64,000 nucleotides of DNA from Pelagibius sp040217155 (GCA_040217155.1 JAVJNS010000013.1:26242-90241), one strand, 5' to 3'. Counted from the first letter of the stretch, positions 51,529 to 60,943 are shown. A program made the numbers and translations. Notes: generated from the letters alone by a model not told the origin.

Positions 51529-52371
51529 ATGAAGACAATTCTCTTGCCGGTCGAGGATCATTCCACTGGAACGTCGGTCATCGACAGCGCCGCTCAACTG
51601 GCACAGATTTTCGCGAGCTATGTGGAGGGCTTCGCCCTGGAGCCGGACCCATCGCTTCTGGTGTCGGCGGACTCTTTCAGTGGCGTCATGGTCACAACGG
51701 GTCCGGACCCGCAGTCGTCGGAGGAACGCGTGCGATCCTGCCGCGCGCTGTTCGAGAACCTCATGTCAGCGCGCGGTCTCGCCCGCTACAGCGACGGCTG
51801 CGCCGGCGCCTCCTTCGGCTGGCACGACAGCGACGGCGCCACGGGACGCGACTTCCTCGGCGTCTACGCCCGCGTGTTCGACGTCACCGTTCTCGCAAGG
51901 CCGCAGTCGGTCTCCGACGGTCCGCGCATGGGCGCCCTCGAAGCAGCGCTCTTCGAAGGCGGGCGGCCGGTCCTTCTGGCGCCGCCAGCGCCCCCCGTCA
52001 AGCTGGGCGAGAACGTCCTGATCGCCTGGAACGGCACGCCCGAGGCCGCCCGCGCCGTCGCCTTCGCCAAGCCGCTGTTGCAGCGCGCCCGCCAAGTCGT
52101 GGTCGCGACGGTGGCCGGCGGCAAGTTCACGCAGCCGGATGGCCGGAGTTTGCTACGCTACCTGCAGCGCAACGGCATTTCCTCGGAAGCCCGCGAACTG
52201 CAGCCCGAGAGCGAAGCCGGTGCGGCCTTCCTCGCCGAGGCCGCGCGGCTCGGCAGCGACCTGATCATCAAGGGCGCCTATGCCCAGAGCCGCCTGCGCC
52301 AGATGATCTTCGGCGGCGCCACCCGGCATATCGTCACCAATGCCGGCATTCCAGTCTTCTTGGCGCACTGA
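51529..52371 (+). CDS. Universal stress protein (UspA family)
   Basis: A 280-aa protein with two Usp-like halves. It begins MKTILLPVEDHSTGTSVIDSAAQLAQ, and the C-terminal half holds NVLIAWNGTPEAARAVAFAKPLL and FGGATRHIVTNAGIPVFLAH, close to the ATP-binding loop of the family (GxxG and a later GS are partly degenerate). Its role is a stress-linked cytoplasmic binding protein. It stands alone, divergent from the MFS exporter. Confidence 0.88.
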   Translation: MKTILLPVEDHSTGTSVIDSAAQLAQIFASYVEGFALEPDPSLLVSADSFSGVMVTTGPDPQSSEERVRSCRALFENLMSARGLARYSDGCAGASFGWHDSDGATGRDFLGVYARVFDVTVLARPQSVSDGPRMGALEAALFEGGRPVLLAPPAPPVKLGENVLIAWNGTPEAARAVAFAKPLLQRARQVVVATVAGGKFTQPDGRSLLRYLQRNGISSEARELQPESEAGAAFLAEAARLGSDLIIKGAYAQSRLRQMIFGGATRHIVTNAGIPVFLAH

Positions 52372-52853
52372 GAGCCGACCACGCGGTCCAAGTCTTGCTG
52401 GTCATGGGAAAGGCCGTCTCGAGGAACCGCCAGAACCCGCCGAGCCACCGCCCTGCCGGGTGGAGAAATCCTCCTTCACCTCAAGAGAGATCAGTGAACC
52501 TGTCTCGCAGGCCGGGGCACCTGAGGTGTCTCACATAAAGTGCCCTCAGAGCTTCTCGTAGTATCAATGGCTAAGCCGTTAAGCGTCTCAGATAAAGTGA
52601 TGCCGGAATTTCACATAAGCATGCTTTTGATGCGGGCAATCTCACATTGGCAGTCCACCTCACGGCCTCTGTCCGCTGATATCAGCTAGGTACCAAGAAG
52701 CGAACCTGCCCGCCAGCCGATCAAGACCGCCGCTAAGTGCCAACAGCGGACAGGTTTGACTGTCCAGGTTCGGGTCAGGCAAGCCTCTTGCCCGCTCGCC
52801 ATCGCACTGTCGTCGGTCGGACGCAGGAATAGAAAGCTTCCGGATTCGCGAGC
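52372..52853. repeat. 482-bp non-coding region with direct repeats, possible IS remnant
   Basis: A 15-base motif GTCTCACATAAAGTG at 52528-52542 recurs with one change (GTCTCAGATAAAGTG) at 52585-52599, 57 bp on. Shorter copies follow (TTTCACATAAG from 52609, ATCTCACATTGG from 52639). Several spaced direct copies near one end is the organisation of IS21-type termini, but no transposase gene is left here. Otherwise nothing was recognised. Confidence 0.4.
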
Positions 52854-54134
52854 TCAATCAGACTGAAGACCTTTAGTCGAAACGCTGATCGCGTCGATCG
52901 TCTGGGTGATGTCCGCCTCCCTGAGCGCCAGGGAGGGATAGATCTTGCCAGCCGATTTGAAGATACCTTGCTCGCGCAACAGCTGGTTGAACCTGGTGGC
53001 GCGGTCGGCGTCGCCCTTTTGGACGCCGCGGTAGTCCCTGACCCGTTCTGCCGTGAAGACCACATCGAAGAGCACCGGGTCACCGACGATCCTGAAATCC
53101 ACCCCGGCGGCGGAGAGCGACTGCTTCAACGCCGCCATCAGCGTCTCGCCGTGTCGGCGGAGGGTCTCGTAGCTGCCCGGCCGACGCAGAATCTCCAGGG
53201 TCTTGAGGCCGGCGACCGCAGCCACCGGGTTGCCGCTCAGGGTGCCGATCTGAAAGGTGAACCCGGCTTCGCCCACCTTGGCCTTGTCGAAGTGGGCCAT
53301 GATCTCGGACTTGCCGGCGATTGCGGCGAGGGGAAAACCACCGCCGATGATCTTGCCGAGGGTGCAGAGATCGGGGGTCACGCCGTAGCGTTCCTGTGCC
53401 CCGCCGTAGGCGAGACGGAAGCCGGTCACCACTTCGTCGAAGATCAGCACGATGCCGTGCTTTGCGGTTTCTTCGCGCAGCGTTTCAAGGAAGCCCGGCT
53501 CGGGCGGGATCAGCCGCTGCAGCGGCTCGACGATGACGCCGGCGATCTCGTCGGCATGCTCTGCGATCAGCTGGCGGGCGAAGTCGACATCATTGAATGG
53601 CGCGATGAGCATGGAATCGCGCACGCTCTCGGGAATGCCGGCAGAGTCCGGCACGGCCAGCGGGAAGTTCACCAGTTTCTGCGGCGCCAGGCTCATCAGC
53701 GCCTCGCCCGACATGCCGTGATAGCCGCCTTCGAACTTGAGGATTCTCTCGCGGCCGGTGTGGGCGCGGGCGAGACGCATGGCGTACATGTCCGCCTCAC
53801 CGCCGGTGCTGACATAGCGCAGCTGCTCGGCACAGGGCACGGCGCCGCAGATGACCTCGGCCAGCTCGATGCCGCGGGCGTTGCTGGCGAAGAAGGTCAT
53901 GCCTTTGCCGAGCTGCTCCTGCACCGCCTCCAGCACCTCCGGGTGACCGTGGCCGAGGATCATCGGTCCCGAGCCGATCAGATAGTCGATGTACTCGCGG
54001 CCGTCCTCGTCCCACACCCGGGCGCCGCGGCCCTCGCGAATCACGATGCCGGGGTCAAAGTTGCCGAAGCCGCCGGCGGGCAAAACCTGCCGGGCCCGCA
54101 GGATCCAATCGTTCTGCATGATGTCCGCTTTCAT
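52854..54134 (-). CDS. Class III aminotransferase, glutamate-1-semialdehyde aminomutase-like
   Basis: A 426-aa PLP enzyme of class III. It shows DGREYIDYLIGSGPMILGHGHPEV at 44-67, the GGEADMYAMRLAR cofactor loop (111-123), FDEVVTGFR with D233, and the Schiff-base lysine K261 in LGKIIGGGFP. The pattern is nearest to glutamate-1-semialdehyde aminomutases, but the place beside two enolase-superfamily enzymes and an amine dehydrogenase suggests a catabolic aminotransferase. ATG 54134 with GAGGAGCCCTCCG upstream is chosen over an extended frame. It ends the leftward operon. Confidence 0.88.
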   Translation of the reverse strand: MKADIMQNDWILRARQVLPAGGFGNFDPGIVIREGRGARVWDEDGREYIDYLIGSGPMILGHGHPEVLEAVQEQLGKGMTFFASNARGIELAEVICGAVPCAEQLRYVSTGGEADMYAMRLARAHTGRERILKFEGGYHGMSGEALMSLAPQKLVNFPLAVPDSAGIPESVRDSMLIAPFNDVDFARQLIAEHADEIAGVIVEPLQRLIPPEPGFLETLREETAKHGIVLIFDEVVTGFRLAYGGAQERYGVTPDLCTLGKIIGGGFPLAAIAGKSEIMAHFDKAKVGEAGFTFQIGTLSGNPVAAVAGLKTLEILRRPGSYETLRRHGETLMAALKQSLSAAGVDFRIVGDPVLFDVVFTAERVRDYRGVQKGDADRATRFNQLLREQGIFKSAGKIYPSLALREADITQTIDAISVSTKGLQSD

Positions 54135-54147
54135 CGGAGGGCTCCTC

Positions 54148-55251
54148 TCATTCGAATACCGCGATTGGCTGCCCGAGCGCCTCGACAGGGGGGGCAATGC
54201 CGAGGCCCGGCCCGTCGGGCACCGCAATGCGCCCGTTCTGCCGCAGTGGTGCGGCAGGGTCGAGGCGCGGCGTAACGTAACCGGAGAGATCGCAAACATT
54301 GAGCACCGCAGCAGGCGGCGTGGCGGCGGCCAGGTGCAGCGCGGCCGCGGTGGCGATGTCGGAGCCCCAAGTGTCCTCGATGCACATCTCCGCTCCGAGG
54401 TGGAGGCAGAGGTCGCGGGCGCGGCGCAGCGCACTCAAGCCGCCGAACTTCGACAGCTTCAACGCCACAGCATCCATGCAACCGAAGCGATGTGCCTGCA
54501 GCAGGGTGGCGGTGTCGTGGGCGTTCTCGTCGAGCTTCATGGGCAGGCCGGTGGCCGCGCGCACAGCGGCGCAGTCCTCCAGCGTCTTGCAGGGCTGCTC
54601 CAGCATGACATCGAGGTCGGCAACCGCGCGGCCGACGCGGGTCGCCTGCAGGCGAGTGGCACCACGGTTCCAGTCACCGTAGACCAGCGAACCCGGCCCA
54701 ACCGCTTCGCGTACCCGACGCAGGCGCTCGACATCGGCCTGCCAGTCAGCGTCGACGCCGAGCTTCACCTGGTACTGCCGGATGCCCTCGGCCTGGGCCT
54801 CCTTGGCAATTCGGGCCATCTCCTCCGGTGCAATACATGTAATCGAATGATAAAGCGGCAGAGTGCTCGACTGGAGTCCACCGAGCAGCGCGTAGAGCGG
54901 CAGGCCCGCGGCCTTGCCGGTGAGATCCCAGAGTGCAATGTCGATGACCGACTTTGCGTAGCGGTGTCCGGGCAGGTATCGATCGAGGCGCGCCATTACC
55001 GCCTCCGGACCGACAGGATCGCAACCCAGCAGGATCGGCGCCAGCTCTTCCAGTGCCGGCGCCACGCCCGCCGCGTAGGCCGGCAGGTAGTGCGGAATTG
55101 GACAGACCTCGCCCCAGCCCTGCAGCCTGGCATCGGTGTCGATGCGCAGCACCATGGAGGCGACCGTCTCGCAGGCCTTACCCTCGGCCATATAGTAGGC
55201 GGTATGGCTGGTCAGCGCGACGCGCCACAGAGTGAGACGGATGATCTTCAT
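54148..55251 (-). CDS. Enolase-superfamily enzyme (mandelate racemase / muconate lactonizing type), copy A
   Basis: A 367-aa member of the MLE/MR group. In order: the catalytic lysine strand YQVKLG (second lysine of KxK kept, first replaced by Q), metal ligands in YGDWNRGA, LEQPCK and LDENAHD, then the second base in VALKLSKFGG and the final CIEDTWGSDIATAAALHLA. It is a paralogue of the next gene. Such pairs catalyse epimerisation or dehydration of amino-acid derivatives such as hydroxyproline betaine. It starts at ATG 55251, one base after the stop of copy B. Confidence 0.88.
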   Translation of the reverse strand: MKIIRLTLWRVALTSHTAYYMAEGKACETVASMVLRIDTDARLQGWGEVCPIPHYLPAYAAGVAPALEELAPILLGCDPVGPEAVMARLDRYLPGHRYAKSVIDIALWDLTGKAAGLPLYALLGGLQSSTLPLYHSITCIAPEEMARIAKEAQAEGIRQYQVKLGVDADWQADVERLRRVREAVGPGSLVYGDWNRGATRLQATRVGRAVADLDVMLEQPCKTLEDCAAVRAATGLPMKLDENAHDTATLLQAHRFGCMDAVALKLSKFGGLSALRRARDLCLHLGAEMCIEDTWGSDIATAAALHLAAATPPAAVLNVCDLSGYVTPRLDPAAPLRQNGRIAVPDGPGLGIAPPVEALGQPIAVFE

Positions 55252-55252
55252 C

Positions 55253-56362
55253 TTAAGCGCCGTAGACCGCGATGGGTTCGCCGAGCGCCTCGGGCGGCGG
55301 GGCGACGCCGAGGCCGGGTGATTGTGGTGGCGCGGCGAAGCCGTCGGCGTTGCGCGCCCCTTGGCCGGGCACCGGGTCGACGGCAAGGTGATCGTGGCTG
55401 AGCCAGCTGGCCAGGCGGCTTTCCGCCGGCGTCGCCGAGGCCAGGTGGATGGCGGCGGTGTCGGCCAGGGCCGAGCCGCCGACATCCTCGATATGCATGC
55501 GCCAGCCGACGGCAAGGCCGAGATCGCGCACCCGCCGCGCCTTTGTCAAGCCGCCGAGGCGATTGGGCTTCACCTTGACGCCTTCGCAGGCTCGCCCTTT
55601 CCAGGCTTCGAGGTGGCCCTGGAAGTCGTGCAGGCATTCGTCCAGCATGATCGGCTGGCGCACGCGACCGGCCACATGGCTGCACTGGTCGAGCGTCTCA
55701 CAGGGCTGTTCGATCCAGCCACCGAAGCTCACCGAGTTGAGAACCTGCACAGCAACGGCAGGGGTCCAGGCGCGGTTCACATCGAAGGTCACCGACTCAT
55801 CCGCCGGCAGGACCGCGGCGATAGCCTCGATGCGGGCGATGTCCGCCGCGATGTCCAGGCCGCCGACCTTGGCCGAATGGGTACGGTAGCCCTTGGCGCT
55901 GGCCTCGCGGATCAGCGCGATCATCTCTTCCGGAGTTCCGGTGGAAATTGACGAGTTCACCGGTACCGGGTCGGCAGCCTCGCCGCCGAGCAAGCGCCAT
56001 AGCGGCATGCCGGCGGCCTGGCCAAGGATGTCCCAGCAGGCGATGTCCAGGGCCGACTTTACGAAGGGATGTCCCGGCAGCGTGCTGTCCATCGCACAGT
56101 TGATCGCGTCAAGTGCAGCGGGGTCGCGACCTATCAGGGCCGGCGCCAGAATCTTCAAGCCAGCGCGAAGGCCAGCTCCGTGCGCCGGTAGATAGCTGTT
56201 GCCCCAAGGACAGCCTTCGCCCCAACCCGACAGCCCCTCGTCAGTATCGATGCGCAGAAAAGTCGAGTCGAGCCGCTCGAATTTCAGACGACCGCCCGAT
56301 AGCCAGTAGGGCTTGGTCAGCGGCAGGTCCAGCTGCCAGACGGAGATGCGCGTGATCTTCAC
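55253..56362 (-). CDS. Enolase-superfamily enzyme (hydroxyproline betaine epimerase / cis-3-hydroxyproline dehydratase-like), copy B
   Basis: A 369-aa MLE-group enzyme with strand HSAKVGG (second lysine), ligands in TFDVNRAW, IEQPC and LDECLHD, base K in VKVKPNRLGG, and HIEDVGGSALADTAAIHLA near the end. That final stretch is like hydroxyproline-betaine epimerases and cis-3-hydroxyproline dehydratases. Together with a Rieske demethylase and a dimethylglycine dehydrogenase-like protein nearby, betaine-type catabolism is the best guess. GTG 56362 overlaps the previous stop (GTGA). Confidence 0.87.
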   Translation of the reverse strand: MKITRISVWQLDLPLTKPYWLSGGRLKFERLDSTFLRIDTDEGLSGWGEGCPWGNSYLPAHGAGLRAGLKILAPALIGRDPAALDAINCAMDSTLPGHPFVKSALDIACWDILGQAAGMPLWRLLGGEAADPVPVNSSISTGTPEEMIALIREASAKGYRTHSAKVGGLDIAADIARIEAIAAVLPADESVTFDVNRAWTPAVAVQVLNSVSFGGWIEQPCETLDQCSHVAGRVRQPIMLDECLHDFQGHLEAWKGRACEGVKVKPNRLGGLTKARRVRDLGLAVGWRMHIEDVGGSALADTAAIHLASATPAESRLASWLSHDHLAVDPVPGQGARNADGFAAPPQSPGLGVAPPPEALGEPIAVYGA

Positions 56363-57477
56363 GGCGCCGCACCCATGATTACCACGAAGTTTCCGACATG
56401 GCGCTTGTCGATAAAGGCCTGCTGGGCGTCTCGCAGATGTTCAAGAGGATAACTTGCGGCGAGCAGCGGCTTGATCTCGCCGCGCGCGATATAGCCGACG
56501 AGATCCGCGAAGACTCCGGGCGGCACGATCGTGGCGCCGGTAAAAGCAAGGTCGCGGAGATAGAAGGTGCGGAGGTCCATCTCAACAATCGGCCCGGCGA
56601 TGGCCCCGGCGCAGGTGTAGCGCCCGCCGCGTGCTAGGGCATCGATCAGCTGCGGCCAGCAGGCGCCGCCGACCACGTCGGCGACGACCGTGACGCTGTC
56701 CCGGCCGATGGCTGCCAGGAGCGCCGACTTCAGATCTTCAGGTGCCCGCGGCAGGATCGCATCGGCGCCGACCTCAGCCACTTGATCGCGCTTGTCGTCG
56801 CCGCACATGGCGATGGCCGTCGCGCCACGCCGTTTGGCGAGCTGAACGAGCGCTGAGCCGACGCCGCCCGAGGCCCCGGGGATCAGTACCCTGTCGCCGG
56901 GCCCCACCTTCGCGCGGTTGAGCATGTTCTCAGCCGTGACGTAGGACGTCGCGAAGGTGGCCAGTTCGGCGTCGCCCAGGTCGCTGTCGATGGGATGCAC
57001 CTGGAGTTGGTCGACCTTTGTGTAGTCGGCGAAACCGCCGTCGCATTCGGAGCCGAAGTAGCCGCAGCGATCGAGGTCGAGCGGTGCGCTCCAGTCGCGC
57101 AGCCAGGGATCGACCAGGACGCGGCGGCCGAGCAACGCGTCATTCGCGCCCGCGCCAAGCGCGACCACTGTCCCGGCGACATCGGCGCCCTGGATGCGCG
57201 GAAAGGCGATCGCCGCGCCGCCCCAGGTGGCGTCGTTGTCGCCCGCGCTTTCAAGGGCGCCGCCCGTGGTTTGCCCGGTGACGCTCTTGGAGTACCAGGC
57301 GGTCCGCGTGTTGACGTCGGTGTTGTTGAGGCCGCAGGCATGAACCCGGATCAACACTTCGCCCGGTCCCGGTTGAGGCACCGGCCAGTCGTCGTGATAC
57401 ACGAGCTTGTCGATTTCACCATGCCCGGTAAGCACCACGGCGCGCATGATTTGCGGTATGGCAGGCGCCTGCGTCAC
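56359..57477 (-). CDS. MDR-superfamily (zinc-free) alcohol dehydrogenase/quinone oxidoreductase-like
   Basis: A 372-aa MDR protein: MRAVVLTGHGEIDKLVYHDDWPVPQPGPGEVLIRV (in part), a GADVAGTVVALG turn, and the NAD(P) loop GASGGVGSALVQLAKRRG. The zinc-binding cysteine/histidine set is not visible, so a quinone-oxidoreductase-like mechanism is likelier. GTG 57477 overlaps the upstream stop (GTGA) and adds ten residues (TQAPAIPQI) before ATG 57447; coupling favours the GTG. The enzyme belongs to the amine catabolic operon but its substrate is unknown. Confidence 0.85.
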   Translation of the reverse strand: MTQAPAIPQIMRAVVLTGHGEIDKLVYHDDWPVPQPGPGEVLIRVHACGLNNTDVNTRTAWYSKSVTGQTTGGALESAGDNDATWGGAAIAFPRIQGADVAGTVVALGAGANDALLGRRVLVDPWLRDWSAPLDLDRCGYFGSECDGGFADYTKVDQLQVHPIDSDLGDAELATFATSYVTAENMLNRAKVGPGDRVLIPGASGGVGSALVQLAKRRGATAIAMCGDDKRDQVAEVGADAILPRAPEDLKSALLAAIGRDSVTVVADVVGGACWPQLIDALARGGRYTCAGAIAGPIVEMDLRTFYLRDLAFTGATIVPPGVFADLVGYIARGEIKPLLAASYPLEHLRDAQQAFIDKRHVGNFVVIMGAAP

Positions 57478-59951
57478 GCGGCGTCGCTTTCGGCATCGGC
57501 ATCGCTGCGCGGCAGGCGGCTTTCCGGATCGTAGGCCGCGGCGCCCAGCACCCTGGCCCGGCGCGGCGTGCCCAGAATGGCGACCTCCAGTTCGGTGCCG
57601 GGCGCGGCGGCCCGCGGCTTCACGTAGGCGAAGGCGAGTATCTTGCCGACGCTGTGGCCGTAGGCGACCGAGCTGGTGGTGCCGACCACCGCACCGTCGT
57701 GCAGCACCGCCTCGCCGCCGTGGCCGTCGGCGACCCCGTCCGGTTCGATCTCCAGGTAGACGCAGACCCAGGGCAGATCGCTCTCCAGGCTCTTGACGGT
57801 CTCTTCGCGGCCGAGGAAGTCGCCCTTGTCTACCTTCACGAAACGCATGACATCGGCTTCCGGCAGGGTCACCTCGTTGGTCAGCTCGCCGGCGCCCTTG
57901 AAGGCTTTTTCCAGACGCATGATGTTCATCGCGAAGGAACCGTGGTCGGCGATACCATAGTGTTCGCCGGCCGCCCAGAGGGCCTCGTAGACGGCGAGCA
58001 TGGACTCGCGCGGTCCGTGCAGCTCCCAGCCCAGTTCCCCGGCGTAGGACAGGCGCAAGGCCCAGATGCGTTCGCCGGCGACCTCGATCTCCCGCGCCGA
58101 TAGCCAGCGGAAGCTGGCATTGTCGAGGGCGGCGTCGGTAATCCGGCTCAGCACGGCGCGTGCCTTGGGACCCTGCAGGGCGAGCGCCGCCCAGTCGTCG
58201 GAGCGCTTGACGATATCCACCACCTCGCCGTCCAGGTGATGGTTCAGGTGGTCGAGCAGTCGCTGCTCGAAGAAGGCGGCGCAGACCAGGTAGAAGCGGT
58301 CTTCGGCGAGGCGCACCACCGTCAGCTCGATCTCGATGCGCCCGCGCCGGTTCAGCAGGTGGGTCAGCGCGATACCGCCGACTCTCTGCGGCAGGCGGTT
58401 GGCCACCAGGCGACCGAGAAATGCCTCTGCCTCGGGTCCGGCCACCTCCACCTTGGTGAAGGCGGAGATGTCCATAACGCCGACTCGCTCGCGCACCGCC
58501 CTGACTTCCAGCCCGACGATGTCGTGCACGACGTTGCGGCGGAAAGAGTAGTGGTCCTGTTGCGCCACGCCGTCGCGCGCGAACCAGCGCGGCCGCTCGT
58601 GGCCATAGACTTCTTCGTAGACCGCACCCTTTTCCTTCAAGCGCTCGTAGAGCGGGCTCGGCTTCACCGGACGGCCGGCCAGGCGGTTGAAGTGCGGGAA
58701 GGGGATCTCGTGGCGCAGGCAATAGTCCTCCTTGGCCTTCACCACCTGCCAGTCCTTCGTCGCATAGGCGCCGAAGCGCCGCGGGTCGAACTCGCGCGTG
58801 GAGATTTCGGCGGCGCCGTGCACCATCCAGCGCGCCAGCTCGCGGGTCAGGCCCGGACCCCAGCCGATGCCGATCTGAGTGCCGCAGCAGCACCAGTAGT
58901 TGCGCACGCCCGGCGCCGGGCCGATCAGCGGATTGCCGTCGGGCGGATGGGAGATGGCGCCATGCACTTCCCGCTTAATGCCGAGTTCCGCCAGCACCGG
59001 CATGCGACCCATGGCGTTTTCGAGCCACGGCAAGATGCGGTCGTAGTCGGCCTCGAAGAGCTCGTTCTCCGCTTCCCAGGGACAGGCATCGAGCCAGATC
59101 GCGTTGGGGTTCTCCTTCTCGTAGATGCCGATGAGGCCGGACTTCTGCTCCATGCGGATGTAGCCGGAGACCAGGCGGTCGTCGCGGATCACCGGCAGCT
59201 CGCGCTCGAGTTTGAGGAATTCCGGCACTGTGTCGGTGACGAGGTAGTGATGGGTCATCGAGGTCATGGGCAGTTGCAGGCCGCTCCACTCGCCCATCTG
59301 GCGGGCATAGGTGCCGCCGGCGTTGACCACGTGCTCGCATAGGATGTCGCCGTGCTCGGTCGAGACCTTCCAGGCGCCATCCGGCTGCTGCTTGATGTCG
59401 GTGGCGCGGCAGCGCCGGACAATCCTGGCGCCCAATTGGCGCGCGCCGATGGCCAGGGCCTGAGTGACGCCCGAGGGGTCGACGTGGCCGTCGTCTGGCG
59501 TATGCAACGCGCCGAGCACGCCCTCCAGGTTGTAGAAGGGATGCAGCTCGCGAACGCGCTGCGGACCGACCAGCTCCATGTTGAAGCCGAGGGCGCGGCC
59601 GACGCTCGTCGTGTGGCGCAACCAGTCCATCTCGTCCTCGGTATAGGCGAGGCGGAAGGATCCGCAGCCGTGCCAGGTGACCGACTGACCGGTCTCCGCC
59701 TCCAGCTTCCCGGCGTAGAGCCCGATGTTGTAGTCGACGCACTTGCCGAGCCCGAAGCTCGAGATCGAGTGGGTGATCTGCCCGGCGGCATGCCAGGTCG
59801 AGCCCGACGTCAGCTCCGCCTTCTCCAGCAGCACCACGTCGGTCCAGCCTTCGTGGGCCAGATGATAGGCCAAGCCGCAGCCCATGACACCACCGCCGAC
59901 GATGACAACGCGGGCGGAGGCGGGGAGGCTCGCTGTTGGGTGTGAGGGCAT
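57474..59951 (-). CDS. Dimethylglycine/sarcosine dehydrogenase-like flavoprotein
   Basis: An 825-aa two-part flavoprotein. Residues 13-420 are an FAD-dependent amine oxidoreductase (VVIVGGGVMGCGLAYHLA dinucleotide loop at 15-32; H54 in STWHAAG is where the family attaches FAD covalently). Residues about 430-810 are a GcvT-like folate-binding half (DISAFTKVEVAGPEAEAFL, GELGWELHGPRESM). It oxidises N-methyl groups and can pass formaldehyde to tetrahydrofolate. ATG 59951 with AGGGAG upstream is the start; an upstream ATG (60008) falls inside the divergent promoter. Confidence 0.92.
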   Translation of the reverse strand: MPSHPTASLPASARVVIVGGGVMGCGLAYHLAHEGWTDVVLLEKAELTSGSTWHAAGQITHSISSFGLGKCVDYNIGLYAGKLEAETGQSVTWHGCGSFRLAYTEDEMDWLRHTTSVGRALGFNMELVGPQRVRELHPFYNLEGVLGALHTPDDGHVDPSGVTQALAIGARQLGARIVRRCRATDIKQQPDGAWKVSTEHGDILCEHVVNAGGTYARQMGEWSGLQLPMTSMTHHYLVTDTVPEFLKLERELPVIRDDRLVSGYIRMEQKSGLIGIYEKENPNAIWLDACPWEAENELFEADYDRILPWLENAMGRMPVLAELGIKREVHGAISHPPDGNPLIGPAPGVRNYWCCCGTQIGIGWGPGLTRELARWMVHGAAEISTREFDPRRFGAYATKDWQVVKAKEDYCLRHEIPFPHFNRLAGRPVKPSPLYERLKEKGAVYEEVYGHERPRWFARDGVAQQDHYSFRRNVVHDIVGLEVRAVRERVGVMDISAFTKVEVAGPEAEAFLGRLVANRLPQRVGGIALTHLLNRRGRIEIELTVVRLAEDRFYLVCAAFFEQRLLDHLNHHLDGEVVDIVKRSDDWAALALQGPKARAVLSRITDAALDNASFRWLSAREIEVAGERIWALRLSYAGELGWELHGPRESMLAVYEALWAAGEHYGIADHGSFAMNIMRLEKAFKGAGELTNEVTLPEADVMRFVKVDKGDFLGREETVKSLESDLPWVCVYLEIEPDGVADGHGGEAVLHDGAVVGTTSSVAYGHSVGKILAFAYVKPRAAAPGTELEVAILGTPRRARVLGAAAYDPESRLPRSDADAESDAA

Positions 59952-60002
59952 GGTTGCGGCTCCCTGGGCGGTGGCGAGGGCGAGAAAGAAGATGGACAGG
60001 CT

Positions 60003-60929
60003 ATGCAAACATTTGTACGATCGTCAACTATGAAACAAACAAATGTACGATCCGTGGAGCCGCCGGTCGCCCACGAGATCCTGCAGGAACTGGCCGCCCA
60101 GTTGCCCCGGCTGACGCCGGAGGTCCGCAAGGCGGCAACCTATGTGCTGGAGAGCCCCAGCGACGTGGGCATCAGTTCGATCCGCGAGATCGCCGAGGCG
60201 GCCCAGGTGAAGCCCAACACCTTCGTGCGCATGGCGCGGTCCTGCGGGTTCGACGGCTACGAGGACTTCCGCGCACCCTTCCGCGAGGAGATTCGCCGCG
60301 GCGGGCTGAACTTCCCGGACCGCGCCCGCTGGCTGCAGTCACTGTCCAAAAGTGGCAAGCATGGCCGGCTCTACGGCGAAATGGCGGCCAGCGCCATCAC
60401 CAACATCGAAAAGACCTTCGCCGCCAGCGATGCGCCCCGACTGAAGGCGGCGGCCGACGCCATCGTCGCCGCGCGCCGGGCCTATGTGCTGGGCGTCGGC
60501 ATCAACCACGCCCTGGCTGAGAGCTTCGCCTACCTGGCGGACATGGCGCTGGAGAACGTGCGTGCCATTCCGCACAACGGCAACCTGGCCATCGACGACA
60601 TCGCGCGCGCCGGTCCCGAGGACGTGCTGCTGGCCATGACCTTCAAACCCTACCGCGCCGAGGTGGTCGACGCGGTCGACTGCGCCAGGGCCCAGGGGGT
60701 CACCATCATCGGCATTTCCGACAGCCCGGCCTCACCGATTGTCGCCGGCAGCAAACACGGCTTCGTCGTGCAGACGGAAACCCCGCAGTTCTTCACGTCT
60801 ACTTTCGCTACGGGCGCCTTCCTGGAGACGCTCATGGCTTTCGTCATCGCCGATGCTGGCCAGGACGTGATCGCCAACATCGAGCAGTTCCACGAGCGCC
60901 GCCATGCGCTGGGAATTTATCGGGAGTAG
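60003..60929 (+). CDS. RpiR-family transcriptional regulator with SIS domain
   Basis: Up to 308 aa: an N-terminal helix-turn-helix (LTPEVRKAATYVLESPSDVG, then IREIAEAAQVKPNTFVRMARSCGFDGYEDF in pieces) and a C-terminal SIS domain (AYVLGVGINHALAESFAYLAD, TFKPYRAEVVDAVDCARAQGV). SIS regulators often sense phosphosugars, but here amine catabolism is next door. The start is uncertain: ATG 60003, ATG 60030 or GTG 60054. Only the last leaves both TGTACGATC repeats outside the coding part; only 60003 has purines (GGACAGG) ahead. It diverges from the dehydrogenase gene and leads the Rieske and aldehyde dehydrogenase genes. Confidence 0.88.
   Translation: MQTFVRSSTMKQTNVRSVEPPVAHEILQELAAQLPRLTPEVRKAATYVLESPSDVGISSIREIAEAAQVKPNTFVRMARSCGFDGYEDFRAPFREEIRRGGLNFPDRARWLQSLSKSGKHGRLYGEMAASAITNIEKTFAASDAPRLKAAADAIVAARRAYVLGVGINHALAESFAYLADMALENVRAIPHNGNLAIDDIARAGPEDVLLAMTFKPYRAEVVDAVDCARAQGVTIIGISDSPASPIVAGSKHGFVVQTETPQFFTSTFATGAFLETLMAFVIADAGQDVIANIEQFHERRHALGIYRE
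60007..60055. promoter_or_regulatory. Candidate RpiR operator: two TGTACGATC repeats
   Basis: ACATTTGTACGATCGT at 60009-60024 and ACAAATGTACGATCCG at 60039-60054 share the 9-base TGTACGATC as direct repeats about 30 bp apart, and ACATTTGT/ACAAATGT are exact reverse complements. The site lies at the divergent start of the dehydrogenase and regulator genes, as expected of an autoregulatory operator. Confidence 0.5.
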
Positions 60930-60943
60930 AGGGATAGACGGCT

